Source: Guadua angustifolia
Taxonomy: Eukaryota; Streptophyta; Magnoliopsida; Poales; Poaceae
Assembly: GCA_036346375.1 (NCBI GenBank)
Contig: CM070511.1
Coordinates: 7,564,001 to 7,628,000 of the forward strand
Direction of reading: 5' to 3'
Length of the DNA stretch: 64,000 nt
The notes beneath the pieces are model-generated. The model had not been told where the DNA came from and did no database searches. It saw only the letters and a list, made by a program, of their open reading frames with translations. Below, in pieces: positions 24,125 to 36,460 of this stretch. Each line of letters starts with the position of its first letter. The first letter of the stretch is position 1. The translations under genes and the position numbers were made by a program.

Positions 24125-24238
24125 GGATATTTGCCACCCTTCAACGTGAAAATTCAACGCTATGTACAAAAAATACCACTCCAGTGGCATGATTTGTACA
24201 TAGCGTCAAAGTTTGAAATTGAAAAGTGACAAATATCC
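24125..24238. mobile_element. Small MITE with GGATATTTG terminal inverted repeats
   Basis: A 114-bp foldback unit bounded by GGATATTTGCCAC and GTGACAAATATCC. The internal arms are also palindromic (GCTATGTACAAA against TTTGTACATAGC). It has no coding capacity and no clear target duplication was seen. Confidence 0.7.
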
Positions 24239-25708
24239 AAATCTCCCTTAGTAAAAAGGTGTTTCAGACATTCAATACAAGAAAAAGCCGTAATACCAAA
24301 CAGGTTGCTTAATCCAAAATGTTGCCTTTAAACTTAAGCCATAAAGCCTAAGTCTAAATAAACATGGCCTAAGCCTATTTGATCTATAGCTTAAAGTCAA
24401 TTTTTTCACTTAAACTGCTTAAAAGTAATCTGCTTTTATATATTTTAAACGTGGGTAATTTTACCCAAACATGATAGAAAGAATTGGTATAAAATCAACA
24501 TCAATATGCTAGAAATAGTATGTCTGATGTCTTTTGATTTTTAGTTATACAAAGGTTTATAGCTTTTGAAAAAGGCTAATTAAAAGACATCTATTTGTTT
24601 AGGCTCTGCCTTTTTAGCATCTAAGTTGAAAAAAAATTCAAAAAACAAGGCATAGGAGTTGAACTAGTTTTTGGCTTATTTTTACTTTGGCTCAAATTTT
24701 TTTTACAAGTTTGGCCTTTATCCGAACGAAATTGCAAACCTTGCCACTACTCGATCATGGAAAGACCAAGAGATGACACGTGTTGCATGTCGTGATATGG
24801 GACTATAGCAGGTTCACCTGCCATAGTATAGAAGCACGATAGAGATCTACGATGATATTGGAGCATGGTAAATACCTGAGTAGTCGAAAAGACACCAAAT
24901 TTATAATTCTGTTCCGATAAAGACTTTTTTTTAAAAAAAAGGCCCAAGGACAAAAAGACCAAAGCCTTCCATTGTAGAGTAGGAAATTGTTTTGTACAAT
25001 TTTAGTGTGCAGAGGGGTATCATGTAAAATCGCAAAGGAAAGGAGGAAACCGTGCGTGCGACTCGTGAGCCTGCGCTACTGCAGACACTGGACGTAGAAA
25101 AAACAAAAACAGACCATTATGTTACAGTATAGGCCCAACCCTAATATTCGTTCGGTCGCAAGGTTGTATTTGTGCTAAAAAAGAAATTATATTTTCTGAA
25201 ACAGAAGCCCAAGTATAGGTTCCATGCACATCCAGGCACCAATTGGACATCGAGAATTTTCCGGTATTCTCTGCGAGAATTAATTGAACTATTCTGTTAT
25301 TATATTTCTTTTATTGCAAATAGGCCTTTCGGCGTTACAAGTGATCGCCTTAGTACATGTGCGAGCTTATGGCATGGGCTCACGAACGAACGTACAAGTG
25401 TAGAGTGTAGACTGGCTTCTTTCAGACATAGGAATGGCTAGTGCGATGCTTTGAAAACCATCGTAAAAATACCTGAGACATGAGGGTCGAGCTGGTGGTC
25501 TAGCTCCTTCGTACTTTCTTCTTACGTCTGCTAACCGCACGGGCATGAACATGCAAAATGGCTCTCAAGGGTCTATCTGTGTAAATTTTTTACCATGGAA
25601 ATCATATCATATAAAACCTAATATTACTGGGAAGTACGACCGGCTTCGCGCGAGCCCACCAGTGTGGTGTCTTCTACCGCGAACTCTACATGGCCTCATA
25701 TATTTAGG
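24239..25708. other. Intergenic DNA, nothing recognised
   Basis: AT-rich sequence with scattered homopolymers. Several AAGCC/GGCTT-type short repeats at 24290-24720 suggest old MITE debris but no complete ends were found. Confidence 0.45.
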
Positions 25709-25936
25709 GGGTGTTTGGGACAGCTCCAGCTCCACCAAAATCTGTGGAGTTGGTGGAGTAGGGTATTTCTAGCTCCAAAAATTTATGAATCTGGAGCTGT
25801 GGGTACATTAAGAGTGTTTAGGTAAATCATCTTGTTTATATTTTAGACTAAAAATATAAACTTAATTCACTTTGTTTTAGCCTATAAGCTTCAGATCTGA
25901 GCTGGAGCTAAGATCTAGAGCTCTCCCAAACAGGAC
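25709..25936. mobile_element. MITE with TGTTTGGGA/TCCCAAACA ends
   Basis: Ends read GTGTTTGGGACAGCTC and GAGCTCTCCCAAACAG, an imperfect inverted pair. The interior carries a segment with ATCTTGTTTATATTTTAGAC. Essentially the same interior recurs in the composite at 47932-48378, so both belong to one family. The target duplication is unclear. Confidence 0.65.
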
Positions 25937-25954
25937 TTTAATATCCCTTGTGTT

Positions 25955-26094
25955 CAAACCGCTCCTTTGTTCATTTGGTTAGCGCGTTGCCTTCCCAGCC
26001 GCCTCTCCATGGTTCGAATCCCGGCTAGCGCAAGAATTGTAGCTAATTTAGCTGAAGCTTGAAGCTTAAAGCGTCGGCTTGTCATTTTTTTATA
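25955..26094 (+). mobile_element. tRNA-derived SINE-like element
   Basis: An A-box-like TTTGGTTAGCG at 25974-25984 and a canonical B box GGTTCGAATCC at 26011-26021 are about 27 bp apart, the spacing of an internal RNA polymerase III promoter. The region is followed by an unrelated body and a T-run near 26085-26093. It does not fold into a complete tRNA, so a SINE head is preferred to a tRNA gene. Confidence 0.5.
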
Positions 26095-26227
26095 GAAAAT
26101 ATAAAAGACTTCACTAATTTGATTGAACAATTAAACCATGCTATAAATTTTTGAAACTTTTTTTTAGAAGGTTCCTCTAAGCATACCTAACCTACTATAG
26201 AAGATGAGGCGGTTTTGACAATTTGGT

Positions 26228-27018
26228 ACCGGATCGGGCTAGCTTCGGTGAGGATCGGGAAGAGCACGATGCGAGGAGTCCAGGAGTACCCATAGTAGCA
26301 GCGGAAACCCACCGAAGACGGCGAACAAGGCGGCGGAAGGTGCTCGGGTGGTGAGAAACTTCAGCGAGCTCGATCTCGGTGGTGGCAGCGTCTCAGGCGA
26401 CGAGGAAGGAGGCGACCGGTGCGGCGTGGAGCCGGGAATGCAGCACGGGGGGGGGGTGGCGGCACATTTATAGCCCTCGGGAGGCGTGTCGGGCGCGAAC
26501 GCCGAAAACGGCTAGGGTTAGGGTTCGGATTGCGGCGGTGCAGTGTGAGACGGTGTGGCTTCATCCGAGCCGAACATGTGGTGGCGATCGGACGGTACAG
26601 GGTTTCTTGGTGGCTAGGTTGAACAGTGCCAAGCAGAGGCCAAGCGAGATGGAGGCGGGCCGGGACGACGCGGTTGGATCGGGCCGAAGGGGGGAATAGG
26701 GTTGGGCCAAGGCAGATTCTGCCCGAGAAAATTTTGAGAAATAAAAACGATTTTCCCATTTAAGAAATTTTCAAAAATTCAATTAAATCCGAATAAATTC
26801 AAATAAATATCAAATAAAATCAGAAAAATCTCCAAAAATACAGAAAATTCCTTGAAGCACAAGGAACCCAACAAAAACTTGATTTGATGCATGGATTAAT
26901 CAAATTAAATCTTCTCATTTTTTAGAAAATTCAGATTAAGTGTTAATTAATCCAAGAAAATGCAAATGGTTCATTTTCCAACTTAAACATTTCAAAACTC
27001 AAATTTTGGGATGTTACA
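26228..27018 (-). mobile_element. Truncated LTR, inverted relative of 20893-23926
   Basis: On the minus strand it begins TGTAACATCCCAAAATTTGA and runs parallel to the first part of the solo LTR at 20893: the same order of AAT-rich phrases, GGGTTCCTTGTG, and a GC-rich promoter segment with GCTATAAATG at about 26465-26475. It stops near 26228, so only about 790 bp of the LTR 5' part remains. A telomere-like AACCCTAACCCTAG occurs within it, a chance or promoter-type motif. Confidence 0.75.
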
Positions 27019-30000
27019 GGGAACACACAAAATACTTACGAGCCATTATATTGAGACAAAAAACAAGACAAAGTCAGTAGTTACAAGAGCCCAGTTAGAC
27101 CAGGAGCTCAAAAATAAAACAAAATTATATTTGTTTAAAATTTTTAAACAAATTTATGCATATAATTTTTATGTATTCAATCTAAATATTAGAAAAGATA
27201 GTGATAGCTACCGGTACTCTAAATCGACGTAGTTGTTGGATGACTGAAGGGAGCGAGCGAGAGAAACCATCACTTTTCTAACCTCCTGATAATTATTATT
27301 TTTTTATAAATTTAGCTTCATTCCAAATACAATTGCAAAAACAACCCTCTCCTCTGACCGTGAAAAATGTGGCAAGTCACCTGCCATGCTTGAGGGGTGC
27401 GGCAAGAAATGGGTCGGTCAATCCAATAAATATTCACTTTAATTAAATGATCCTTTAAGTAATTAATCACTTGATTAATCCCTTAATTAATGACCTTACT
27501 TACTGAAATGGCTTAGTTAAATGCTATCGAGGCAACACTGTGTGGTACCTCTGCTACCGAGATCCAGTTGTGTGGCAACTCCTCTCATGGTACAGAAATA
27601 CGGTAGATAACATGTGTCATTTGCTGTTGTTTTTGTAGTCATGAAGATACTATTTTTACAATAAGGATGGGGATTAGAGTTTAAAAAAAATATTCATAGA
27701 ACTAAAAAAAATTGATAGTCTCATCCAGAGATAAGGTACGATAGACCTGTAATGCTTGATGTGGACGCGGGAAGCCGAAGAGAGCTCACGAGGCGCCAGC
27801 GAAGCTAGCTTAGCTTGTTCGAGGAGGCTAACTGTTTCTAGAAACTCCAGGCAAGTCCCGCTCGCTCCCAAGTGGAACGCCGTCGAGCCTGCCACCGTTC
27901 CCATGCCTCCGACCCTTCTCTTTCCACGCGGCACAGTCTGCCGCCCACAAACAAACATGCCCAAGTTTTGCCAAGTAATCTCATTCTTTTCATTGCCCAA
28001 GTTTAGTCACACATCGCAAAAAATGTACAGTAAAAAATTGGGCCAGCATCTTTGAGAATCTTACTTACATTTGATCGTTTTCTCTCGATCGTTTCATGCA
28101 GATGTAATCCAATGCATACTATTTAACGGAGATCAGATTCATTGACTTGAAAAAATGCAGTTTAGAGGAGGCCTTGGCAAACTCTGCAGCATTTCTGTTG
28201 CTCAGCCGTGCTTACCCAAGAACTGAAAGGGACGAAACAGCGAGGAGTCCGTGCTGCATAATAAACCTGGGAATAGGCAAATGTGTGTCCTGTAAACTGA
28301 AGATTATGTTTTCTTTGTTCCGGTGGTAGGGGTGCATGTGTGAGCCGTCGCGTCTTGATCGGTTACAGGATGTAAGGAATTTCTTGTGAACGGATGCAAC
28401 GGTTTCTTGTTCAAATGAATTAGCTCCCAAAAATCTGAATGTTATGGCTGCTGCTAGCACCTGCTAGCTGTTGCTTCCTTGTGTGTCCTTGAACATCTGT
28501 AATTGGTTAATGTGGGCAGTACTTGATGCTCGTGTAACAGCATTCGCAAGAAGCTAATAACTTGCGATATTTTCATTTCAAGATGCATGAATGAAACATA
28601 TCAGTCATTTGAGCTGTAATGTATGCTGTCATAGTAAACTGAACGTATGCGTGCCTGTAGTTGATTGTTCTTGAGAAATGAATGCTAGCGCAGGTCTGTT
28701 CATGTTCTTAAATTGAGTTGTCCATGATCCATCAGCTACCAAATGTACAATTTCAGTTCTCAGCTGGACTTACCTCTTTTCTTGGAAAATTGACTGCCCA
28801 AACAATACACATTTCCAAACAGGGGAAGGCAAATCAGCCTTCAATAGCAACAAGATACCTCAAAAAAGAGGGAGAGAGTGACACCAAAAAATAGCACTGC
28901 CATGTGTTGATAGTTAAATTGAATCCATCCGAATCTGCAAGTCCATATTTCATAAATAAAGTACATTTCAAGTCCTTCTAATTACCTTAAGGTGTTCAGA
29001 AATGTCTCTCATCCAAATCCGTATCTGGGCATTCCTAAGAACAACATTGCAGCAATGAACTGCCGATACTGTAGCATTCAGCGTTACAGCAGCAGCCAAT
29101 GGCTAGTGACTTATAAGTACACCATGCATTTCCATTCACTTACGCATTCAATCACTTGTTGAACCGTTGAGAGAAAAAATCATTTCCAGAAATAATGCTC
29201 CTAACTAAGCATGTTGCATCAGGTCATTCTCATCTGGATGAATTTGACAAGATCGGTAACATATTGACAAGAACCATCAACGATGTGATCTTTCTTTTTT
29301 TGCGATCCACAGAATCATAAAATGACTGAACTTATAGAAAGAAACCATGCACACGCTTCTTATCGCACAATATCAATTGACACATTAATTCCGGTCGACC
29401 ACAAACCCACTGGAACCCATAAACCATAGTTACCAGATTCGTTATAAACCTCTACAAATTGCAAATCGGATTCATCGATGTTGAACCGGTTTAAAGTATG
29501 AAATTCGTGTTTACAATAAAAATTAAAGAAAATTGACGAACCGCGATCCCGAATCTTGTACCATGACACGGACAACCACGTTTCTGACACTAAGCCATAA
29601 ACTGCCGGTTCTTCATACGAAAGAGCATATAAATTTTAGAAGTAGACGTGTCATCTAGTACATTCCTCTACAATGCATCATTTTTTTAGATAAAGGATTA
29701 AAATCCGGCCTCTGCAATTGCACACATCCGAGTTCTTACAAATATCACATCCGCATAGCATTATTGAATAATAGAGACAAAGAGAGTGTAAAATTAAAAG
29801 CAAATTCTATAATTGCTTCTCCATCTATTCTTGGAAAAAATGTTCAACGCCACAACCTCCAATGCATTGCAAACCAGTCGAATGGTCTCCCTGTTGTTCT
29901 CAGACTACAATAGAGCCCAAAACTGCATCTAGCATGTTCCCCTGAACGTAGCCTTTATTACTACCGACTGGATCGCAGCACTCCCCTTTTCATTGGATTG

Positions 30001-30642
30001 CTTAGCGATAACATCATCGAAACCTTATCCGTAGAAGCGGTCCGGAAGCCCCGAGGGTTTCCAACACTCTGGGCGCCACCAACAAGAACACCGCGACTAT
30101 TTGAATCGTAGCGGCCCCAAAATCTTGAGCGCGAGCACGAACTCCATACCGTCCACGACCACACCCTTGAAATCTTGGGGAACGAAGACCTCCTGAAGCG
30201 GGATAAAGTTGACCACCATAGTCTGCGACCATGAAATCGATCGCCACCGGCTATACATAAGCCCACCAAATTTCAACCGCCCAAAGACCAATCAAATTCA
30301 ATGAATGACAAAGAACATTCCGGACCGACGAAACAACGAGGCAAAGCGAAGAACACGCTGATTTGATCCATCCATCAAACTTTGAATAGATTCTTAAAGC
30401 ATCGTTGCCCAATATGCAACATATCCGGTTGCACTTCGCCGAGATTGGACTCAGGAACAAAGGCAGCATTGCTGCAAGAGGACTGGAATTTACCTCCGGC
30501 AATAGGGGCCGAAAATCTCCAGAACGAGCACGACCGCCATGGCGTCGCCTCATCCAGATCCTTCCCCTCTTCCCCCCAATTGGAAGAAACTATCCGATCT
30601 GCACGACCCGCCCAACATGGAGCCAGCCGCCGCCTCAGTCGC
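27019..30642. other. Intergenic DNA with unassigned coding-like patches
   Basis: Mostly AT-rich with no recognised gene. Two patches look more coding-like. One is 27740-27960, moderately GC-rich with a minus-strand open frame reading TVPRGKRRVGGMG. The other is 30000-30640, where minus-strand frames read through without similarity and the plus strand has an ATG at 30539 followed by Pro-rich codons until the CACTA element interrupts it. Neither could be assigned a function. Confidence 0.4.
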
Positions 30643-30652
30643 CACTACAGTA

Positions 30653-31022
30653 ATCCCGCAAATTAACATCGGCCAAATGCCGACGTTAATTAGCAATTTG
30701 CCGACGTTAATACTAATTAACGTCGGCAAAACTAATTAACGGCATTTGGCCCACGATAGTTAATCGGCGTTAATTAAGCAATTAGCGTCGGCGGCATTAA
30801 TTACTAATTACCGTCGGCATACCGACGCGTTAATTAATCCGTGACCGCGCCAATTATCGTCGGCTTAGACCTGGCCGACGTTAATTAGCGGTGTTTTGTC
30901 GGAGATTTGTCGGACGAAAACAGGGTGCCAGGGTTACTAATTAACGTCGGCCGACCCCTGGCCGACGTTAATTAGGGGCTAATTAATGTCGGCTGACCCC
31001 TGGCCGACGTTAATTAGTAATT
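30653..31022. repeat. CACTA subterminal repeats
   Basis: About ten copies of a 12-14 bp motif around CCGACGTTAATTA occur in both orientations, spaced 15-50 bp apart. In CACTA elements such arrays bind the TNPA-like protein. Some neighbouring copies form short hairpins, for example around 30950-31015, where GACCCCTGGCCGACGTTAAT occurs twice. Confidence 0.85.
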
Positions 31023-31842
31023 CCAGGGGCAACTTTTACCCCTATTTTCATGTTTCGCCACACAATTCAATACATAATATAATCAACATTGACAGCAATT
31101 CACACATCAACACATATAATTCACGAATATAAACAATCCAGCACAGAACATGCATATAATCAAGTTATCGATCCATCATAATATCCAAATTGTCATAACA
31201 TACAAAAAAGGCCAAAGTGACACAACTACAAACGCATCCAAAAGTTCAGCTGGAATCATACACATCCAAAGTGACAACTATGAAACAATCTACAACTGCT
31301 GGCCGCCATCTGGTTGATTGGAGTTCTGACCACTTGATCCGGAAGCAAAGAGCGCGTTGACAAAGTCAGTTGCACCGTCGGTTCCCTACACAAGAAAATG
31401 CAAGATTAGACAATAATATAAGAATGAATGTACCATAAGGAGACAAGTAAGAAACGAACCGCCGGATCTGCAGGTGCTGCAAGTGTTGTAGGCGGAGTAC
31501 TGTAAGACGAGGACCCATGTGCCGTTGGTCCCTACATAAGGCAACAATTATAGCTAGATTGATCAAATTTTACTAGATTTACAAGTTTTGACAAAGTGAA
31601 GCTAGAAATGTTATATTGAGTAAATTTAATTACATTTACAAAGTTTAACTAGAACGGACCAAATTTAGCAAAAATGAACTAAATATCGTTAAATTCATCA
31701 AACAATTAACTCTAGAGATACTTAGTCTTGCTAGATTCGCTATGTCTCGCTAGAAATGACTAAGTTTAGCTAGATTGACTAAATGTAGCTAGTTTGAACA
31801 AGATTAGGTACAACAAACTAATATTATCTAAATTGACTAAGT

Positions 31843-33870
31843 TCAACTCGATTCACAAAGTTTAGCAAGAATACCTGAGCTGCAGGAGGTGCCGGAGGAT
31901 ACATCCCCCATTGTGGCGGCGGCGGCGGCGGCTGGAACGTTGGAAAGACAATGTTTTGCCCCATCGCCTGGAACATTGCCTACAAATACAATGTATAAGT
32001 ATTTTGAATTAATATATTCTCTAAATGCAATAGATTGAAGACTCGGACTTACTTGAATCGCCGATTCTTTGTTGTGCTCGGTATGAGCGTAGTACTCTTC
32101 TTTGCGCCCTTGCATACTCATCACGTTGTCGTAGCTCCTCACGCAGCCTAGTAACCTCCAACTGCTGTGCTGAGGAGCGACGGCTACCAACCCCCGAGCT
32201 CTGGGACGAAGAAGATCCCCTCTCAGCTCGCACCACCGACGAGTCGATCACTCCAGTGAACATGGAGTACCTTCAAAATGCGTGACCACAAAGGCTTGAG
32301 CACTTGAAATTATGACTTCATGAATTTTTAGAAGGTATGACATCTCACCGTCCATGGGCCTTGCCGCCTCCACTAGCATGCACAGCTACGCCGTCAAGCG
32401 GTTCCTTCCTCCAATCATAGTCTTCACCATGGCGCTTGACCATTTCCTCGCCATATTTCTCCTACATAACCGTCGAGACAATTGAAATGGGAGCGCAAAT
32501 CAAACAACTTAATTTGAATTGGATGAAAATTGTGACCACTAACCAACCGATCGATGGTACATGTCATTGCCGACAAGTACTTGCTCGTCATGTCGGTCTC
32601 GACCTTTATGACCTTCCACGTACACTTCAATATCACTCGGCGAACACCGGTCCGAGCCTCCTGTGACATAAGTTAGGTGCATACATACACTTGGTAACTT
32701 GTATTTTGCAAAAGATTGCTACGGCGGACTTACCATGCGCTTAGCTTTACGCATATGTCCATCGGCGCCATCGTGTGCTTTGATTCTTTGCCTCGGCGAT
32801 CTCGGTTTTTTCTTGACTTGGCGATGAACTCAGTGAAGCCCAACGCCAAAAGAGCCCGTAAGCTTCGGGCGGTCCCCAACCATGGAATCATGACTGCACA
32901 AATATATTAATACATTAAAACAACATTACCAAGAAACGTTAAACTCAAATAGCTCCAATATTTGTTGTTTTACTCGCATGTCTTGTTCTCGGTCAAGTAA
33001 CTTTCGAAGACCCGCGAGTCCTGTTAATTCGTTGCCCTTGAACAGATCTCAAGTAAAGATTTGTTGCTTGAATCCGAGCATTAGACAATGCATCTTTGGT
33101 CACCCGACGTGCATTTACATGGAAAACTCTACTGAGCATGCTCGATGTTTGCACCGTCGATAAGCAGTAGCAACACGCAATTGTTCATCACAAAGAATAG
33201 TTAGAATAGTAAAGAATTGACAGTTGGACCAATACCAAGCGGCACAGAAATCTTACCCAAAAGTCACTCCAAACAACCCCTGAGCATTCAAGTGCTCGGC
33301 ATTAGGAAACAAGCGGTAATGATCCCAACTAGTAGCAACAAATTGCTCGCCATTGGCATTGTGACCAACCCGGGAGTAGTGCAAGCGGCAGAGGTTACCT
33401 AACATGTAGTTAACTCCGCCTATGGTGCCCTCTGCCGTCAAACCCCGAGTCATCCCATGAGCGCAAGACATATAAATGATATAGTTCGAGTTAGGAAAGA
33501 AATGAAATAAGACATGGTTTAGAAAAACAAACCTATCGCCAAGCAGTGTGATCACAACCTTGTCCTCCTCCCGTCTGGTATTTGGAGGCGGCAGATATGG
33601 CTCCTCCTAAACCTCGAAGCGGCTCGGTAGAACCCTCGGTCGTATCCCCACCCATTGGGTCCTCATCCCTTGGCCCACATCGGCCTCCCGATCCTCATCG
33701 ATCCCACTACAACAACAATAATAATGAATGAATAAAGAAGATAATAAGCAAATAAATTAAGAGAATATAACATTCTAGTTTACTCCGCATCAACATCCAT
33801 GGCGCAGACCACTTCTTCCTCCGTCGTCTCATCCTGCGAAATTATACAAGACAGTTATATTTATGTCATA
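31843..33870 (-). pseudogene. CACTA second protein remnant (Ptta/En/Spm family)
   Basis: The minus-strand frame at 33253-33555 contains the family-like NYMLGNLCRLHYSRVGHNANGE-type segment. Downstream frames at 32021-32263 carry a Ser-rich stretch and an Arg/Glu-rich helix (QQLEVTRLREELRQRDEY), like the C-terminus of plant Ptta/En/Spm transposase proteins. Frames are separated by possible introns and by decay. Its role would be DNA binding at the subterminal repeats. Confidence 0.6.
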
Positions 33871-34154
33871 TTTATGTTTTCACATGAAGCTTAGTTACCT
33901 CTCCACTCTGCAAAGGAACACTACGACTCGCAACTCGGGCTCCACCGGACTCAACAAAGCACGCCGTCTACTTGCGCTTGAGCGCTACTCAAAACAAGGC
34001 CTCCTCGTCGCGCGAACTACTGGACTTCCTCCTACCACTGAGGAATCCCTTCGCTAGCTGTTTGATCGATCGGGGCATCCTGTTGAAAGAAAAATATCAA
34101 GTTAGTACAACAACAATAATAATGAACAAGATAATAAACACACAAAATTACTTG

Positions 34155-35560
34155 TCAAAATTCATCAATGTCGCGATGATGTAGTCTCGTTCTTTCTAAG
34201 GGACGACTTGTTACTTTTTTCTTGATTGGTTGTCTTTTCCGTTTCTCAGGAATCGTTATATCTCCACGGTCTCCGACTAAAGAATCGAGACCTGGACTAG
34301 TCTCTATATCAAAAGTACTTGGCAATTCTTCATCTTGGAAAACCTCAGCATCCTCCATGGCCTCCAGCTGGCTATCAAGATAACCAGCATCACCAGGAGT
34401 ATGTAACCGTTCTCGGGGATTCACTTTGTACACAACCCACCAAGCACTCAGTCTTGTGCATGGATATGGCATATAATACACCTGCTCAACTTGGTGAGCA
34501 AGGATAAAATTGTCATAGCCATGTAGCTGTTCGTTGTGTTTGACTTCTACCATCCCATACTGGTTTTGATGAGTCCCATGTTTGCTATCAAACCAAACAC
34601 AACAAAAAAATACTACTTTGAGCTCCATTACTCCGTCGTTCTCACGCACACCTTCTTTGTGCCACCTCATGTGCCTGGCACTTCGTTTTGAGATAAACAA
34701 CCGCTTCAGCCTAGGTGTGAGAGGCATGTACCGAAGTTGCTTGTGTGCGACATCGGTCGTTACCTTTTCACCTTCTTCGTTCAACACCTCGACAAATCTT
34801 GGTTTTTTACACACTAAGCAATGCTTCTCTTTCTCATGCTCCTTCGAGAAAGCATGCGCTTATCCTTGCACACATCAATCTTCTCATACTTCATACCGAG
34901 ACCGCACAACAACTTCTTAGACTGGTACATGTCTCTAGGCATCTTATGATTACGGCGGTATATCGTAGATCAATTCCACGAGATCATTGTAACAATTATT
35001 GGAAAAAGAAATACTTGGACTTAATGGCCATGAGCAGCGTCACAAAAGCAAAATTTGGGTCACTTTCGTGTGTTAGTTACAATGACTCTTGAAGCTTTAA
35101 GTAGCTCAAAGAACTCCCGAACCTCACGTGTTGGCGGATCCTCCGAGTCTCGTTAATCTCTGGGCAAAGCTTCTAGCATTTCATCCATCCTATAAATCGC
35201 CCGCCCTATCATCTTCCTCTTCAACGCAACTTCGGGTCCTTGAGCACGTGACTCACCATGATGTACCCACAACTCAAAACTTGGCATGAAACCGAACCGA
35301 CACGAGTGCAGAGACATCGATTTCTTGTCTGGGGGTGGAAATTCGGCACTTGCTGCATGTGCACTTCACCTTAACGAAGACTAGACATAGAAGGCCCCTC
35401 GACAAAAGCGGTAGCCTTGACCGTCCACTCGGTCGAGTGAGCCCCACTTTTCTCCCAACCTTCATACATCCATCGGCGGTCGTCACCCATACTTGAGGCT
35501 ATATAGGTTAAATCAACAGCTATAAGGTTCATTTTGTTTCTATATATCACGACCCTACAT
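34155..35560 (-). pseudogene. TNP2-like CACTA transposase remnant
   Basis: Two conserved parts remain on the minus strand. At about 35371-35500 is the transposase-associated N-terminal domain (DDRRWMYEGW, GAHSTEWTVKATAFVE). At 34155-34900 is a stretch reading CLVCKKPRF, MPLTPRLKRLFISKRSARHM, RWHKEGVREN, fused to a DUF4216-like tail (GYDNFILAHQVEQVYYMPYP). In intact TNP2 proteins the long catalytic region lies between these pieces. Here that region is deleted, which joins RWHKEGVREN directly to the C-terminal domain. Confidence 0.8.
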
Positions 35561-36384
35561 CTATAGGAAAGGATATGTCCTAAACCCACTCAAGAGTGGT
35601 GACAAAGCGGTTTATGCGAGCTGTAGAGTCGAATGAAATTTGGCTGACATAACTTGTTCTCCACCGCACGCCTCGATATGGTGCGGGGAGAACAACAGGT
35701 TATGACGCCGAATTTCATTCGCACTCGTGGCTCGCATACATACCGCACTTTGTCATCCACTCCGAGGCTATCCAAAAGGGACAATTCGGACCAGACATCT
35801 CACATGTCACACATGTGAGACATGCCGATCCAGCGGGTGGCGATAGGTTTCGTGACACTATGTGATTTCAAATCAAAAATAAAAATCCGACGATAATCCA
35901 TTACTCAAATATATATTTATAAGCACAAAATGGACTCCAATTAGAAGGTGGTATCGATCAACAAGGTAGCCACTACATAACCCATACAACTAGTGCATGC
36001 TAAACAAAAGCTGCATATCCATTACTCGAGTATAAAAAGCTAGTCATACAAAACTGATCCATTTCCCATCAAGATAGCACATGATATATATGACTAATAA
36101 TCAGCACTTGCCATCTCCCATCAAGATAGCACATGATATATATGACTTTTGATAGCACACTGCACACCTACTGCAATCAAGCAATCCACTTAGGATACCG
36201 TGGCAACTAACAACTAACTAATCCATCATGCAAATTAAGACACGGGCTAGTAACAAAAGCAAGCAAGCATCGCATACCAATCATGATCACATGCGTAAAA
36301 GGAAAATATCCTAACACTAGTTCTCATTAGACTCAGGCGAACTAGCATATAATATGCAAGACATTGGCATCCATGCAGCTAGCA

Positions 36385-36440
36385 TTAGCGCTTAATTAAC
36401 GTCGGCCAGGGTTTTGACCGGCGTTAATTAACTAATACCC
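36385..36440. repeat. Right-side CACTA subterminal repeats
   Basis: TTAATTAACGTCGGCCAGG followed by an inverted CCGGCGTTAATTAAC and a decayed third copy. This matches the left-side array and marks the other end region of the element. Only two or three copies remain. Confidence 0.8.
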
Positions 36441-36460
36441 ATTAATTAACTAATTACCCC

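Larger units (their letters stand above)
30643..36460 (-). mobile_element. CACTA (En/Spm) DNA transposon, deletion derivative
   Basis: The left terminus starts CACTACAGTAATCCCGC at 30643. It is followed by a dense cluster of subterminal repeats (CCGACGTTAATTA and TAATTAACGTCGG) to about 31020. The same motifs recur at 36385-36440. Between them, on the minus strand, lie remnants of a TNP2-type transposase and of the Ptta/En/Spm second protein. The expected matching terminus (...CTGTAGTG) was not found on the right, so the right boundary is approximate and may be truncated. The transposase catalytic core is largely missing, so this copy is non-autonomous. Confidence 0.78.

Noticed and set aside
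25961..26035. tRNA gene
   Set aside because: A and B boxes are present but acceptor and anticodon stems do not pair along a full cloverleaf. A SINE head fits better.
26505..26525. Interstitial telomere repeat
   Set aside because: Only about two AACCCTA-like units occur within the LTR; too short to be telomeric, more likely a promoter motif or chance.
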